DNA of 64,000 nucleotides, from assembly GCA_018402345.1 (NCBI GenBank), contig JAGYIV010000008.1, positions 434,001 to 498,000 on the forward strand, read 5' to 3'. The DNA is from Terrimicrobiaceae bacterium (GTDB taxonomy: Bacteria; Verrucomicrobiota; Verrucomicrobiia; Chthoniobacterales; Terrimicrobiaceae). Below, piece after piece: positions 19,818-29,483 of this stretch. The stretch's first letter is position 1. Every line of letters begins with the position of its first letter. Below the pieces are notes generated by a model, which saw only the letters and a program-made list of their open reading frames with translations, was not told the DNA's origin and ran no database searches. A program made the position numbers and the translations under genes.

Positions 19818-20486
19818 TCAAGGATTCCCCGTCAGCGCGGCACGGAGGGCATCGACCTGCCTCGCGAGTTCGGCGGGATGACGCCGCTTCTGCTCCTCTA
19901 CCTTTTCGACGATCGCCTCGACGGTGCTGTCCATGCGCTTGAGGGCCAGCGAGCGCAACAGCTTCGCCATCGCCGACCCCGGAGTCACAAGATTCGTGTA
20001 GCAGATAATCGACCCGCCACCGCTGGGCTCCACACGCAGATTTCCCTCCGCACCCTTCGTCTGCAGCGCCCGCAGCAACCGCCAACTCACCAGATAGCCG
20101 CCACCCTCAAGCGTTTCGATCTCATTCAAGGCGGTATATTGCTCGTCGGGCAGGATCGGCACATCCACCTCGTAGTCGACCTCGAGCTTTCTGGGCGACA
20201 CGCGCTTGGAAATCCGCGATTCGACCACATCTGGGATATAGGTCTTCGCCGTTGGATAATCGAAAAACACCGCCGCCACCTCCTCGGGCGATGCATCCAC
20301 CCGCGCATAGATTTTCACGCGGGGCCAAGGCTTGCCCTCGACCTCGAGGTGCACCGCGACATGCTTGCCGGCATTCAGAGCCTTCAATTGGCCAGCATCC
20401 AACTCCGAGGCGAGGTCGGCGAACGACACGGACACACCCGCGGCAGTCATCGCCAAAAGCAGGGCAAACAAACGAACACGGGTCAT
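19818..20486 (-). CDS. Secreted SRPBCC/START-like domain protein
   Basis: A 222-residue protein starting MTRVRLFALLLAMTAAGV with a clear N-terminal signal peptide (cleavage probably after SFA). The body has ARVDASPEEVAAVFFDYPTA followed by VVESRISKRV and alternating strands ending NLVTPGSAMAKLLRSL, the pattern of polyketide-cyclase/START-type lipid-binding folds. It probably acts in the periplasm on a hydrophobic ligand. The longer upstream frame is rejected because the signal peptide begins at the ATG at 20486. It precedes the MFS gene by 13 bp on the same strand. Confidence 0.7.
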   Translation of the reverse strand: MTRVRLFALLLAMTAAGVSVSFADLASELDAGQLKALNAGKHVAVHLEVEGKPWPRVKIYARVDASPEEVAAVFFDYPTAKTYIPDVVESRISKRVSPRKLEVDYEVDVPILPDEQYTALNEIETLEGGGYLVSWRLLRALQTKGAEGNLRVEPSGGGSIICYTNLVTPGSAMAKLLRSLALKRMDSTVEAIVEKVEEQKRRHPAELARQVDALRAALTGNP

Positions 20487-20598
20487 ACTCTTTCCCACAG
20501 AGAAACGCAGGACGCCGCCCGCTGGCAAGACCCGCCTGCCAAAAATCGCTTTTTCCCGACGCCGCCACTGGTATTGAATGCCCCGACACACAGGGCAC

Positions 20599-22029
<1,431 letters not shown>

Positions 22030-22064
22030 GCTCGGCGTCTGGACTTACCCGTTCCCAACCCCCG

Positions 22065-22093
22065 TTGACACTCTGCCCGTAAAGCAATACTTA
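22065..22093 (+). promoter_or_regulatory. Predicted vapBC promoter
   Basis: TTGACA at 22065-22070 and TACTTA at 22088-22093 are separated by 17 bp. The start of vapB is only 7 bp after the -10, so the predicted transcript would begin at or within a base or two of the ATG (leaderless). The -10 lies inside the perfect palindrome at 22081-22100. Confidence 0.55.
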
Positions 22094-22100
22094 TTGCTTT
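22081..22100. promoter_or_regulatory. Palindromic operator at vapB start
   Basis: AAAGCAATACTTATTGCTTT is a perfect inverted repeat of two 9-bp arms around a CT centre. It covers the predicted -10 and abuts the vapB ATG at 22101. VapB-type antitoxins usually repress their own operon by binding such palindromes, so this is the likely VapBC operator. Confidence 0.65.
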
Positions 22101-22340
22101 ATGAAGACCACGATCGATCTTCCGGAGGATCTCCTTCACCGCGCAAAAATCGTAGCGGCTCAACGCAAAACCACCCTCAAGGAACTCGTTCTCCAAGGCC
22201 TCGAATACGCCACACGGCATGAGATGCCTGATCCGGAGGTCGCCCGAAAGGAGCGGGCAGCGAAGTTGATTGCGGCTCTCCAGGCCCGCAACACGGAACC
22301 CATGAAGCCATTAAAGCGCGAGGAGATTTATGATCGCTGA
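22101..22340 (+). CDS. VapB-like antitoxin
   Basis: A 79-residue protein starting MKTTIDLPEDLLHRAKIVAA. The N-terminal strand-helix-helix (TIDLPEDLL, then KTTLKELVLQGLE) fits a ribbon-helix-helix DNA-binding domain; the C-terminal half is charged and probably wraps the toxin. Its 3' end overlaps the PIN-domain gene by 11 bp, the typical antitoxin-first toxin-antitoxin arrangement. An operator-like palindrome sits directly before the start codon, with no room for a Shine-Dalgarno sequence on the predicted transcript. Confidence 0.85.
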   Translation: MKTTIDLPEDLLHRAKIVAAQRKTTLKELVLQGLEYATRHEMPDPEVARKERAAKLIAALQARNTEPMKPLKREEIYDR

Positions 22341-22743
22341 CCACTTTCTGGATACAAACATCCTTCTCTATTCCGGTTCGCAATCGCCGGCGGATTCCGC
22401 CAAGCGCGCCATCGCCGAACAACTTGTCTCCGGCTTGAACTTCGCCATCTCCACTCAAGTCGTGCAGGAGTTCATATCGAACGCGCTCAAGAAAAAAGAA
22501 CTCGGACTGTCCACACGCAACGTTGAGGATTTTCTCGAATCCTTGGATGACATCATGGTCTTGCCAGTCACCACCCCGTTGATCCGATCGGCGTGGCGCA
22601 TTCGCTCCCGGCATTCCATCTCCCACTGGGACGCCGTCATCATCGCTGCCGCCCACGAACTCGGCTGCCACACGCTTTACTCGGAGGATTTCAACCACGG
22701 GCAGGACTATGATGGCGTTCGCGTGGTGAATCCGTTTCTCTGA
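22330..22743 (+). CDS. VapC-like PIN-domain ribonuclease toxin
   Basis: A 137-residue PIN-domain protein. Acidic active-site residues are visible in FLDTNILLYS (D8), VVQEFISN, SHWDAVIIAAA and YSEDFNHG. VapC toxins cleave specific RNAs, often tRNA or rRNA, and are neutralised by VapB. The start ATG at 22330 follows AGGAG at good spacing inside vapB and overlaps it by 11 bp, indicating translational coupling. The target is unknown. Confidence 0.88.
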   Translation: MIADHFLDTNILLYSGSQSPADSAKRAIAEQLVSGLNFAISTQVVQEFISNALKKKELGLSTRNVEDFLESLDDIMVLPVTTPLIRSAWRIRSRHSISHWDAVIIAAAHELGCHTLYSEDFNHGQDYDGVRVVNPFL

Positions 22744-22756
22744 TTCCCGATTCCAC

Positions 22757-23524
22757 ATGAGGACTTGGAAAAAAAATGGAGACGCGTGGGAGCCTTGCGA
22801 AAGCCTTCCGTTGGCAGATCGAGGGTTTCGCTACGGCATGAGTGTGTTTGAAACAATCGCCGTGAGCGAGGGGCGACCGCTTCTTCTGGAGGCCCATCTG
22901 ATGCGCCTTGAGCAGGCGGCGGCATCTTGCCAATGCGTCCCGCAGGCGTTGCCGCGCTTCGATTTTTCAACACTCGGCACAGGGCTGCTGCGTTTCTACC
23001 TGACCGCTGGCGAGGGAGCCCCCGATGCGCCGTTCGAGGGAAACGCCTACGCGCTATTCGACGAGGCGGAGGTGGGGTGGAATCTCCCAGCGTTGCGCGT
23101 GGCCATGAGCGCCGCGCCGTATCTGCCACGGCCCGGCGGATGGAAGACCGGCAACTACTGGCAGAATATCGATGCCCTTGCCGACGCGCGCCGCCGGGGC
23201 TGCGACGAGGCGCTGGTGTTCAATCCCGCCGGCATGCTTGTGGGCGCGGCCATGGCAAATGTCTTTCTGCGAATCGACGGTTCATGGGCCACTCCCGCAC
23301 TGGAGACCGGCGCACGCGACGGCGCGGTGCGCGGGTGGGTGCTTGGAACGCTGGCGGCTGCCGAGGAAATGCTCGATGCCGACGCGCTCAGGCGCTGCAC
23401 TGCGGCATTCCTCACAAACAGCCGCATTGGCATTTGCCCGGTTGCAGAGTTGGATGGCCGCCCGCTGGAGACGGTATGTGCCGACATCCAGCGGCAGTAT
23501 TTCGATGAAATTTTCACCGCTTGA
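22757..23524 (+). CDS. Class IV aminotransferase-fold protein, PabC-like
   Basis: A 255-residue pyridoxal-phosphate enzyme of fold type IV. SLPLADRGFRYGMSVFETI is the start pattern of 4-amino-4-deoxychorismate lyases and branched-chain aminotransferases; GGWKTGNYWQNIDALADAR carries the Schiff-base Lys; TNSRIGICPVAELDG is a typical C-terminal motif. The Glu usually found before the NVF motif is replaced (LVGAAMANVF). PabC (folate pathway) is the likeliest role but D-amino-acid or branched-chain aminotransferases are possible. It overlaps mfd by 20 bp and starts the chain with mfd and surA. Confidence 0.7.
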   Translation: MRTWKKNGDAWEPCESLPLADRGFRYGMSVFETIAVSEGRPLLLEAHLMRLEQAAASCQCVPQALPRFDFSTLGTGLLRFYLTAGEGAPDAPFEGNAYALFDEAEVGWNLPALRVAMSAAPYLPRPGGWKTGNYWQNIDALADARRRGCDEALVFNPAGMLVGAAMANVFLRIDGSWATPALETGARDGAVRGWVLGTLAAAEEMLDADALRRCTAAFLTNSRIGICPVAELDGRPLETVCADIQRQYFDEIFTA

Positions 23525-26500
23525 GGAATTTTTGGATCGGGCCGAATCCGGCGCGAGCCTGAAGAACTGGGGCTCGGCGCATGACGGCATGATGCTGGCG
23601 GAGATCGCCGAACCAGCCCAACCCTTCGTCGCCGCGCTGCTCCTGCGCGGGATTCCCCAGCGGACATGGGTGGTTTGCCCGGACTTGAAAACGCAGGAGG
23701 AATTCGCCGTGGAACTTGCCTCATGGTGCCCGAGGGTGCGCCTATTTCCCGATTTGGAACTCCCCGCGGAGGATTCGCTTCCCGATGCCGAGACCCAATC
23801 CGAGAGGCTGGAACTGCTCCGCACGCTGACCCGCGACGATGGCGATGAGGTCGTGGTGATTCACGCGTCCCAGTGGACCTCGACCGTTCCCGCTCCCCAA
23901 AGCATCCACGGCGGCATGTTTCAAATCACGCGCAGTGACCGCCTTCCCATCGAGGAACTCGAAAAACGCCTCGAAGACTCGGGCTACGACGAGTCGCCGA
24001 TTGTGACCTCGCGCGGCCAATTCGCACGGCGCGGCGGGATTTTGGACATCTTTTCCTGGCAACAGGCGCGGCCGGTGCGCCTGGAGTGGTTCGACCTCGA
24101 GATCGAGTCGCTCCGGGAGTTCGACCTCGATACGCAGTCATCCGTCCAAGCGATCGACGCGGTTGAGATTTATACCGGCGAGGTGGGCAAAACCGATGCC
24201 ACCCTCGCCGATTACCGCCGCGGGGGCGATCGCATCCTCACCATCGAACCCGATGGTGCCTTCGAGGGGATTGGCATCGGCTCGGGCGGCGAGGCCCAAC
24301 ACGACACTCCCGCATTTTTTCCGCCGCCATTCGGGGACCTCGGGGCTGGCGACCTCGTGCTCAACGAAACCAAGCGCGACCGGTTTTTCAACCAGCTCCA
24401 CGCTTGGACGGCGGACCGCTGGACACTGGCCTTCACCTGCATGAACGAGGGAGAGGGAGAGCGGTTCCGCGAACTCGCCTCGGATTTCGATTTCGACACT
24501 TCGGAGGTTCTCTTCCTGACCTCGCGCGCCACCCGTGGATTCGTGTGCCCGAAGGCGAAACTCGCCCTCCTTGCCGAGTCGGAGGTCCTCGGGCGCTCGG
24601 CCACCCAGCGCGCCCAGCGGGCGGCCCTCCGCCGCGAACGCGTGCGCTCGGGCAGGGCGGCCATGGATTTCTCGGATTTCGAACCCGGCGACCTCGTCGT
24701 GCATCTCGACCACGGCATCGGCCGTTTCGAGGGACTGGAGGAATCTCCTGACGGCTCGGGCGACGTGCTCGTGCTGGAGTTCGCCAACGAGGCCCGTCTC
24801 TACGTGCCGCTCGACCAGGCGTGGCAGGTGGCCCGCTATGTGGGTCTCGGCAAGAAACACCCCGACCTCTCAGAACTCGGCAGCGCCCGCTGGTCGAAGG
24901 CCAAGGAAAAAGCCACCCGCGGCATCTACGAATACGCCGCGCGCATGCTCAAGGTGCAGGCGGAACGCGAGACCGCCACTGGACACGCGTTCGCCGCCGA
25001 CTCCCACTGGCAGCAGGAGTTCGAGCGCTCGTTTCTCTTCACTGAGACCCCCGACCAACTCCGCGCGATTCGCGAAACCAAGGCGGACATGGAATCCCAC
25101 CAGGCCATGGACCGCCTCATCTGCGGCGATGTCGGATTCGGCAAAACCGAAGTGGCGATTCGCGCCGCCTTCAAGGCGGTCACCGGCGGACGCCAGGTGG
25201 CGGTGATCGCACCGACCACCGTGCTCGCCCAGCAGCACTGGCGCACCTTCCGCGAGCGCATGAGCGAATACCCCGTCACCGTCGAACTCCTGAACCGCTT
25301 CCGCACCCCCGCGGAGCAGAAACGTGTCGTCAAGGCCCTCCACGAAGGTGGCGTCGATATCGTGGTTGGCACGCACCGCGTGATTTCGGCGGATGTCGAG
25401 TTCAAGAACCTCGGCCTCGTCATTGTGGACGAGGAGCAGCGCTTCGGGGTGAAACACAAGGACGCACTGAAGGAAAAATTCCGTCTCGTGGATGTCCTCA
25501 CGCTCTCGGCGACGCCAATCCCCCGCACGCTCTACCTCTCGCTCATGGGCGCGCGCGACATGTCGCTCATCGAAACCCCGCCCACCAACCGCCAACCCGT
25601 GGAGACAATCGTCTGCGCCTACGACGAACGCGTCATCCGCGACGCGATCACCCGAGAACTGGCCCGCGGCGGCCAGGTCTATTTCCTCCACAACCGCGTC
25701 CAATCGATCGAACGCGTGGCGGCAAGAATCCGCGAACTCTGCGAGGGCTCACGCGTCATCGTCGGGCACGGCCAGATGGAACAAGGCGAACTCGAGGGCG
25801 TCATGCGGCATTTCGTCGCGGGCGAGGCGGATGTCCTTGTCTCGACCACCATCATCGAAAGCGGGCTGGATATCCCGAACGCGAACACCATCATTATCGA
25901 CCGGGCGGACCGTTTCGGCCTTGCCGATCTCTACCAGCTCCGCGGCCGTGTGGGCCGCTCGGGCATAAAGGCCCACGCCTACCTCATGCTCCCCCGCGAC
26001 CTCATGGCGGTCGGCTCCGCCAGAAAACGCGTCTCGGCGATCAAGCAATACTCGGAACTCGGCTCGGGCTTCAAAATCGCCATGCGCGACCTGGAAATCC
26101 GCGGTGCGGGAAATTTGCTCGGCACAGAACAAAGCGGGCACATCATCGCCGTGGGCTTCGACCTCTACTGCAAAATGCTCAAGCGCGCGGTCGATTCGGT
26201 CAAAGGCACCCGCTCGTTCGGATCCACCACCGGCGTGCGCTTCGACTTCGTCGCCACCGAGGAGGGCGCGTTTCTTGCCTCGGACGATGCCGCTCCCTCG
26301 TTCCTCCCACGCGCCTACATCTCGGACCCGAAACTCCGCATCGAAGCCTACCGCCGCTTGGCGGAGGCTGGCACTCGCGTGGATCTTGAGGCATTGAAAG
26401 CCGAGTGGCGCGACCGCTTCGGCCCCCTTCCACGCGCTGTCGAGAACGCCCTCGTCTGCGGAGCGATCCGCATCGAGGCCTCAAGCCACCGCATCCGCCA

Positions 26501-26648
26501 AGTGGAATCTCGCGACGGGAAGCTCATGCTCACACGCGGCGCGACTTTCGTGCTGATCGGCGGCAGGTTTCCCCGCTTGACGGCTCCAGAGCCCGATTTT
26601 AGGCTCCGCGAAGTGTTGGGCTTCCTCGAAAACATGCAACGCCGATGA
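23505..26648 (+). CDS. mfd: Transcription-repair coupling factor
   Basis: Mfd is a DNA translocase that removes RNA polymerase stalled at lesions and recruits UvrA. The 1047-residue protein contains a UvrB-like N-terminal region (DLELPAEDSLPDAETQSERL), the RNA-polymerase-interaction domain (DLVVHLDHGIGRFEGLE), then the helicase core: Walker A GDVGFGKTEVA, VGTHRVIS, DEEQRFGVKHKDALK, and LYQLRGRVGRSG. The C-terminal TRCF domain follows. It is slightly shorter than the usual 1100-1150 residues. Start ATG at 23505 (MKFSPLEEFLDRA) lies inside the aminotransferase gene, overlapping by 20 bp; the stop shares ATGA with surA. Confidence 0.96.
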   Translation: MKFSPLEEFLDRAESGASLKNWGSAHDGMMLAEIAEPAQPFVAALLLRGIPQRTWVVCPDLKTQEEFAVELASWCPRVRLFPDLELPAEDSLPDAETQSERLELLRTLTRDDGDEVVVIHASQWTSTVPAPQSIHGGMFQITRSDRLPIEELEKRLEDSGYDESPIVTSRGQFARRGGILDIFSWQQARPVRLEWFDLEIESLREFDLDTQSSVQAIDAVEIYTGEVGKTDATLADYRRGGDRILTIEPDGAFEGIGIGSGGEAQHDTPAFFPPPFGDLGAGDLVLNETKRDRFFNQLHAWTADRWTLAFTCMNEGEGERFRELASDFDFDTSEVLFLTSRATRGFVCPKAKLALLAESEVLGRSATQRAQRAALRRERVRSGRAAMDFSDFEPGDLVVHLDHGIGRFEGLEESPDGSGDVLVLEFANEARLYVPLDQAWQVARYVGLGKKHPDLSELGSARWSKAKEKATRGIYEYAARMLKVQAERETATGHAFAADSHWQQEFERSFLFTETPDQLRAIRETKADMESHQAMDRLICGDVGFGKTEVAIRAAFKAVTGGRQVAVIAPTTVLAQQHWRTFRERMSEYPVTVELLNRFRTPAEQKRVVKALHEGGVDIVVGTHRVISADVEFKNLGLVIVDEEQRFGVKHKDALKEKFRLVDVLTLSATPIPRTLYLSLMGARDMSLIETPPTNRQPVETIVCAYDERVIRDAITRELARGGQVYFLHNRVQSIERVAARIRELCEGSRVIVGHGQMEQGELEGVMRHFVAGEADVLVSTTIIESGLDIPNANTIIIDRADRFGLADLYQLRGRVGRSGIKAHAYLMLPRDLMAVGSARKRVSAIKQYSELGSGFKIAMRDLEIRGAGNLLGTEQSGHIIAVGFDLYCKMLKRAVDSVKGTRSFGSTTGVRFDFVATEEGAFLASDDAAPSFLPRAYISDPKLRIEAYRRLAEAGTRVDLEALKAEWRDRFGPLPRAVENALVCGAIRIEASSHRIRQVESRDGKLMLTRGATFVLIGGRFPRLTAPEPDFRLREVLGFLENMQRR

Positions 26649-27634
26649 GATTTTTCACCCCGTTTTTTGCCGTTCTGCTGATGTCGGCAACCGCCTCCTC
26701 TACCTTGGCCCAACAGGCGGAGATCATCGATGGCGTGGCGGCGATCGTGAACAACGACGTCATTACCATCTCGCAAGTCCGCGAACTCGTTGGCGCCCGC
26801 GAACGCGCCCTCCGCGAAGCTTACAAGGGGCCCGACCTCGTCGACCGCATCAAGGAAATGCGGCTTGCCGCCCTCAAAGACCTCGTGGACCGGCAACTGA
26901 TCATTCAGGAATTCACAAAAATGCAGGAAAAGGGGGCGAACATACCAGACTACGTCATCGATGACCGCGTGCAGGGAATCATCCGCCAGGAATTCGGCGG
27001 CGACCGAGCCGCATTTATCCGAACCCTTCAAGCCCAAGGCTATACATTGACCCGCTTCAAGGAGATCGAGAAGGAAAAGATCATCGTGCAAGCGATGCGC
27101 CAGGCCAAGCTTACCGATAATTTCGTGGTATCCCCGGCTCAAGTCCAAGCCTTCTACGACAAAAACAAGACCGAGTTCAGCATCCCGGAGCAAGTGAAGC
27201 TTCGCATGATCATCCTGCGCGAAGGAAATTCCGACGACGTGGGAGGCTCCGCCAACAAAGCCCAGACGGCCGGCGAAATCCGCCAAAAACTGATCGAGGG
27301 AGCGGACTTCAATCGTATGGCCCAGATGTATTCCGAGGACGAAGCCACACGCGACCTCGGGGGCGACTGGGGTTGGGTCGAGCGCAACACCTTGAACGAG
27401 GAACTCACCCAAGCCGCCTTCTCGCTGAAGGCTGGCGGCATCAGCCCTGTGATCACGCTGGGCGATTCCTACTACATTCTCAATGTCGAGGCCCGCAAGA
27501 ACGCCTCGGTCAAACCCATCAGCGAGGTCCGCGAGGCCATCGAGCAAAACCTCATGCAGCAGGAACGCATGAAAGCCCAGCAACGCTGGCTCGATACCCT
27601 CCGCCAGAAGGCCTACATCAAAATCCTGACCTGA
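26645..27634 (+). CDS. Periplasmic peptidyl-prolyl isomerase/chaperone, SurA-like
   Basis: A 329-residue secreted protein with an N-terminal signal peptide (cleavage after TLAQ). IIDGVAAIVNNDVITISQV is the SurA N-terminal motif, and the parvulin domain covers about residues 180-290 (LRMIILRE, FNRMAQMYSED, RDLGGDWGWV, GGISPVI). SurA escorts outer-membrane proteins through the periplasm and its presence supports a Gram-negative envelope. Only one parvulin domain is seen. The start overlaps the mfd stop as ATGA, so it is translationally coupled to a DNA-repair gene. A bidirectional terminator-like hairpin follows at about 27712. Confidence 0.88.
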   Translation: MRFFTPFFAVLLMSATASSTLAQQAEIIDGVAAIVNNDVITISQVRELVGARERALREAYKGPDLVDRIKEMRLAALKDLVDRQLIIQEFTKMQEKGANIPDYVIDDRVQGIIRQEFGGDRAAFIRTLQAQGYTLTRFKEIEKEKIIVQAMRQAKLTDNFVVSPAQVQAFYDKNKTEFSIPEQVKLRMIILREGNSDDVGGSANKAQTAGEIRQKLIEGADFNRMAQMYSEDEATRDLGGDWGWVERNTLNEELTQAAFSLKAGGISPVITLGDSYYILNVEARKNASVKPISEVREAIEQNLMQQERMKAQQRWLDTLRQKAYIKILT

Positions 27635-27711
27635 GCCCAACCGAGTGGCGCTGCGGCCATTTCGGCTGTCTTTGAGATTGGTCTGCCCGCTCGCATCGCT
27701 CCAAAGGGCAT

Positions 27712-27761
27712 CCAAAAAAGAAGCGCGGCCTCCCCTTTCGAGGAGACCGCGCCCGTTGTTT
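27712..27761. terminator. Bidirectional terminator between convergent genes
   Basis: Hairpin GCGCGGCCTCC / GGAGACCGCGC at 27723-27751 with a short loop. On the minus strand it is followed by TTCTTTTTT, a good intrinsic terminator for the small Cys-rich gene; on the plus strand by CCGTTGTTT, a weaker one for the surA gene. Confidence 0.75.
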
Positions 27762-27784
27762 AGTGGCTCAAGAGCCCGGTGGGC

Positions 27785-27940
27785 CTACTTGTTGCAGTTG
27801 GCACACTCGTCGCATTTGCCTTTGCAGCAGGTCTTGCAGTCCTGGTCCTTGCAGCAGGTGGGGCAGGATTTGCCCGCGGCATGCAGCGACCCGGTGACGG
27901 CGGCCAAAGCCAACGCGATTGCGGTGATAAGTGATTTCAT
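27785..27940 (-). CDS. Small secreted Cys-rich, metallothionein-like protein
   Basis: A 51-residue protein starting MKSLITAIALALAAVTGSLH with a clear signal peptide (cleavage after HAA). The mature part, about 29 residues, contains nine Cys, mostly as C-x-x-C and CC clusters (CPTCC, CKTCC, CDECANC), together with Lys. This composition suggests metal binding, but no family is recognised. It lies 65 bp downstream of a second secreted Cys/His-containing protein on the same strand and ends at a strong terminator. Start ATG at 27940; the long upstream extension of the frame is not credible. Confidence 0.75.
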   Translation of the reverse strand: MKSLITAIALALAAVTGSLHAAGKSCPTCCKDQDCKTCCKGKCDECANCNK

Positions 27941-28005
27941 AGTTTCCTTTCTTAAGAATCGAAATGAAGAGTGATCCTCCACAGGTTCGGGAGGCTGGCG
28001 CGGAG

Positions 28006-28338
28006 TCAAGCCGCGCCTCGCGGCGGTGGAACCTCCGGTCGACTCGAAAGGGAGGGGGCGAACTGATCGATCGAGGGCCATTGCGACTCCTCGGGGGCGA
28101 TCAACGGGGACGATGCAACCGAGGAGGCTGAAAGAACGAGAGGAACATGACCAACGGGGCAGGCTGGACACTGGCAACTGGACTTCGCCTGCATCGGCAT
28201 CTCGGGGCATCCATGGCAACACTCCGAAGTCGATCCCCCCGCGACATGCGCCGCAGTCACCGGCACCATGCCCAAACACGCCACGGCGACAAGAACCGCC
28301 AACAAGGCAAGAGATTTCGTGGGTGCGCAGATGCTCAC
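28006..28338 (-). CDS. Secreted Cys/His-containing small protein, unknown function
   Basis: A 110-residue protein beginning MSICAPTKSLALLAVLVAVA, with an N-terminal hydrophobic segment (signal peptide, possible lipoprotein Cys in VAVACLG). The middle carries six Cys and two His within about 26 residues (ECCHGC, then CQCPACPVGH), a metal-ligand-like cluster; the C-terminal third is Ser/Pro-rich. The start shown is a GTG with no clear ribosome-binding site. It is probably co-transcribed with the metallothionein-like gene downstream. I know no named family; a periplasmic metal-handling role is inference. Confidence 0.55.
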   Translation of the reverse strand: MSICAPTKSLALLAVLVAVACLGMVPVTAAHVAGGSTSECCHGCPEMPMQAKSSCQCPACPVGHVPLVLSASSVASSPLIAPEESQWPSIDQFAPSLSSRPEVPPPRGAA

Positions 28339-28501
28339 AACGACAAAACTACGCAGCCAACCACCGAAATCAAGCGGGCAAAGCGAGAGTTCTCAATCGC
28401 CGATCCTCGACGCAACCGCGATGATTGCGCCCCGTTGACTGTTCGCCTACCCTATTCACTGGGCGGCACATTGTGGCCGTCGCGTTTCAAGAAATCCAAC
28501 G

Positions 28502-28690
28502 ATGCCGATTGAAAAGACAGTCGCCAAGCACCCTCTCAACAGCCTGCGCAACCGCACGAATCCTTGGTTGAAGTCAACACCCGCCGAGCGTCTCGCCGCA
28601 ATGGCTGTGATCTGTCAAACCCATGACGATGGAAACCCTGAATCCCGACTTTCTCGACTTCATTTCTCTACTCGAAAAAAAGTCCGTTGA
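28502..28690 (+). CDS. Small partner of the downstream nucleotidyltransferase
   Basis: A 62-residue protein starting MPIEKTVAKHPLNSLRNRTN. The PWLKSTPAERLAAMAVIC segment and the C-terminal RLSRLHFSTRKKVR resemble small proteins (x-TPEERL ... RLQRV) encoded upstream of stand-alone nucleotidyltransferases. It overlaps the nucleotidyltransferase by 68 bp out of frame. Function unknown; a regulatory or antitoxin-like role is inference. Composition matches its neighbours. Confidence 0.55.
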   Translation: MPIEKTVAKHPLNSLRNRTNPWLKSTPAERLAAMAVICQTHDDGNPESRLSRLHFSTRKKVR

Positions 28691-29078
28691 GTATCTCGTG
28701 GTCGGGGGCTATGCGGTCGGCTTCCATGGGTTTCCGAGATACACCGGCGACATGGATTTTTTCGTTGCGGTGAACGAGAGCAATGCCGAACGCTTGTTGG
28801 AAGTCATCGAAGAGTTTGGATTCGCTTCCATGGGCCTTGAGAAGCAGGATTTCCTGACCCCTTCATTCGTTATCGAAATCGGGCGGGAACCCCGAAAAAT
28901 CCAAATCCTCACAGGGATCGACGGCGTGACCTTCGAGGAATGCCGCGAATCCGCAGTGGAATACGATTATTGTGGCACAACATGCCGGTTCATCGGATTG
29001 GAAGCCTTGATCCGAAATAAAAAAACCTCCGGCCGCCCGAAGGATTTGATCGATGTCCAGTCGTTGACTGGACAATAG
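28623..29078 (+). CDS. Stand-alone nucleotidyltransferase domain protein
   Basis: A 151-residue protein (start ATG 28623, alternative ATG 28629). VVGGYAVGFHGFPRYTGDMD at residues about 26-45 gives the GG motif and the D-x-D metal site; the third acidic site is less clear (RKIQILTGIDG). NKKTSGRPKDLIDVQSL is the typical C-terminal motif of this small nucleotidyltransferase group. It is encoded behind an overlapping small gene, like the two other nucleotidyltransferases in this window, but belongs to a different subgroup. Substrate unknown. Confidence 0.75.
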   Translation: MTMETLNPDFLDFISLLEKKSVEYLVVGGYAVGFHGFPRYTGDMDFFVAVNESNAERLLEVIEEFGFASMGLEKQDFLTPSFVIEIGREPRKIQILTGIDGVTFEECRESAVEYDYCGTTCRFIGLEALIRNKKTSGRPKDLIDVQSLTGQ

Positions 29079-29129
29079 ACGTTCAATGGGGAATTGAGCC
29101 CGCCGGATGTTTAACCTGCCCTCTGGCTT

Positions 29130-29174
29130 GCCGGGAGCAGGGCGGACGTTGGATCGGCCGCGCGTGCTCCCGGC
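29130..29174. repeat. Intergenic inverted repeat
   Basis: GCCGGGAGCA at 29130-29139 and its exact complement TGCTCCCGGC at 29165-29174 can form a 10-bp stem with a 25-base loop. It lies between the convergent nucleotidyltransferase and the small unknown gene at 29191. There is no T-tract, so a terminator role is uncertain. Confidence 0.4.
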
Positions 29175-29190
29175 TCTGGCCTGGGGAAAC

Positions 29191-29379
29191 TCACCTCGCG
29201 TATTGGACTCGCACGCGGCGGGGACGTCCGTTTTTGCGGATGACTACCCTCCCGCTTTCGAGCAGGTCGACCATCGCGGCGATGGTTTCGCGGCTATCGC
29301 GGGCGCAGGAGCCAACGATCGAGATCAATTCTCCGAGTGAGTATTTGGTGCGGTTGATTTTTTTGTAGATGTTTTTCAT
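29191..29379 (-). CDS. Small conserved hypothetical protein
   Basis: About 62 residues starting MKNIYKKINRTKYSLGELIS. The pattern YSLGELISIVGS, a helix RETIAAMVDLLESGRV, and a basic C-terminus RKNGRPRRVRVQ suggests a small helical, possibly winged-helix-like nucleic-acid-binding protein. I do not recognise a named family. The ATG at 29379 is chosen because residues upstream are not basic or helix-like; an earlier in-frame start at 29427 is possible. Confidence 0.5.
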   Translation of the reverse strand: MKNIYKKINRTKYSLGELISIVGSCARDSRETIAAMVDLLESGRVVIRKNGRPRRVRVQYAR

Positions 29380-29483
29380 AGGGGTTTCGTTTGCATATTG
29401 GACAGCATCAGTAATGCCAATGTTCAAAAGATCTGCAAATGGGGTGGAACCCTGTGAAAAGGCTCAAAAACAGGAGAAAAACC

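Noticed and set aside
28020-28500. Plus-strand open frames over the Cys-rich protein gene and its upstream region
   Set aside because: They have no family features, and the minus-strand frame has a signal peptide and Cys cluster.
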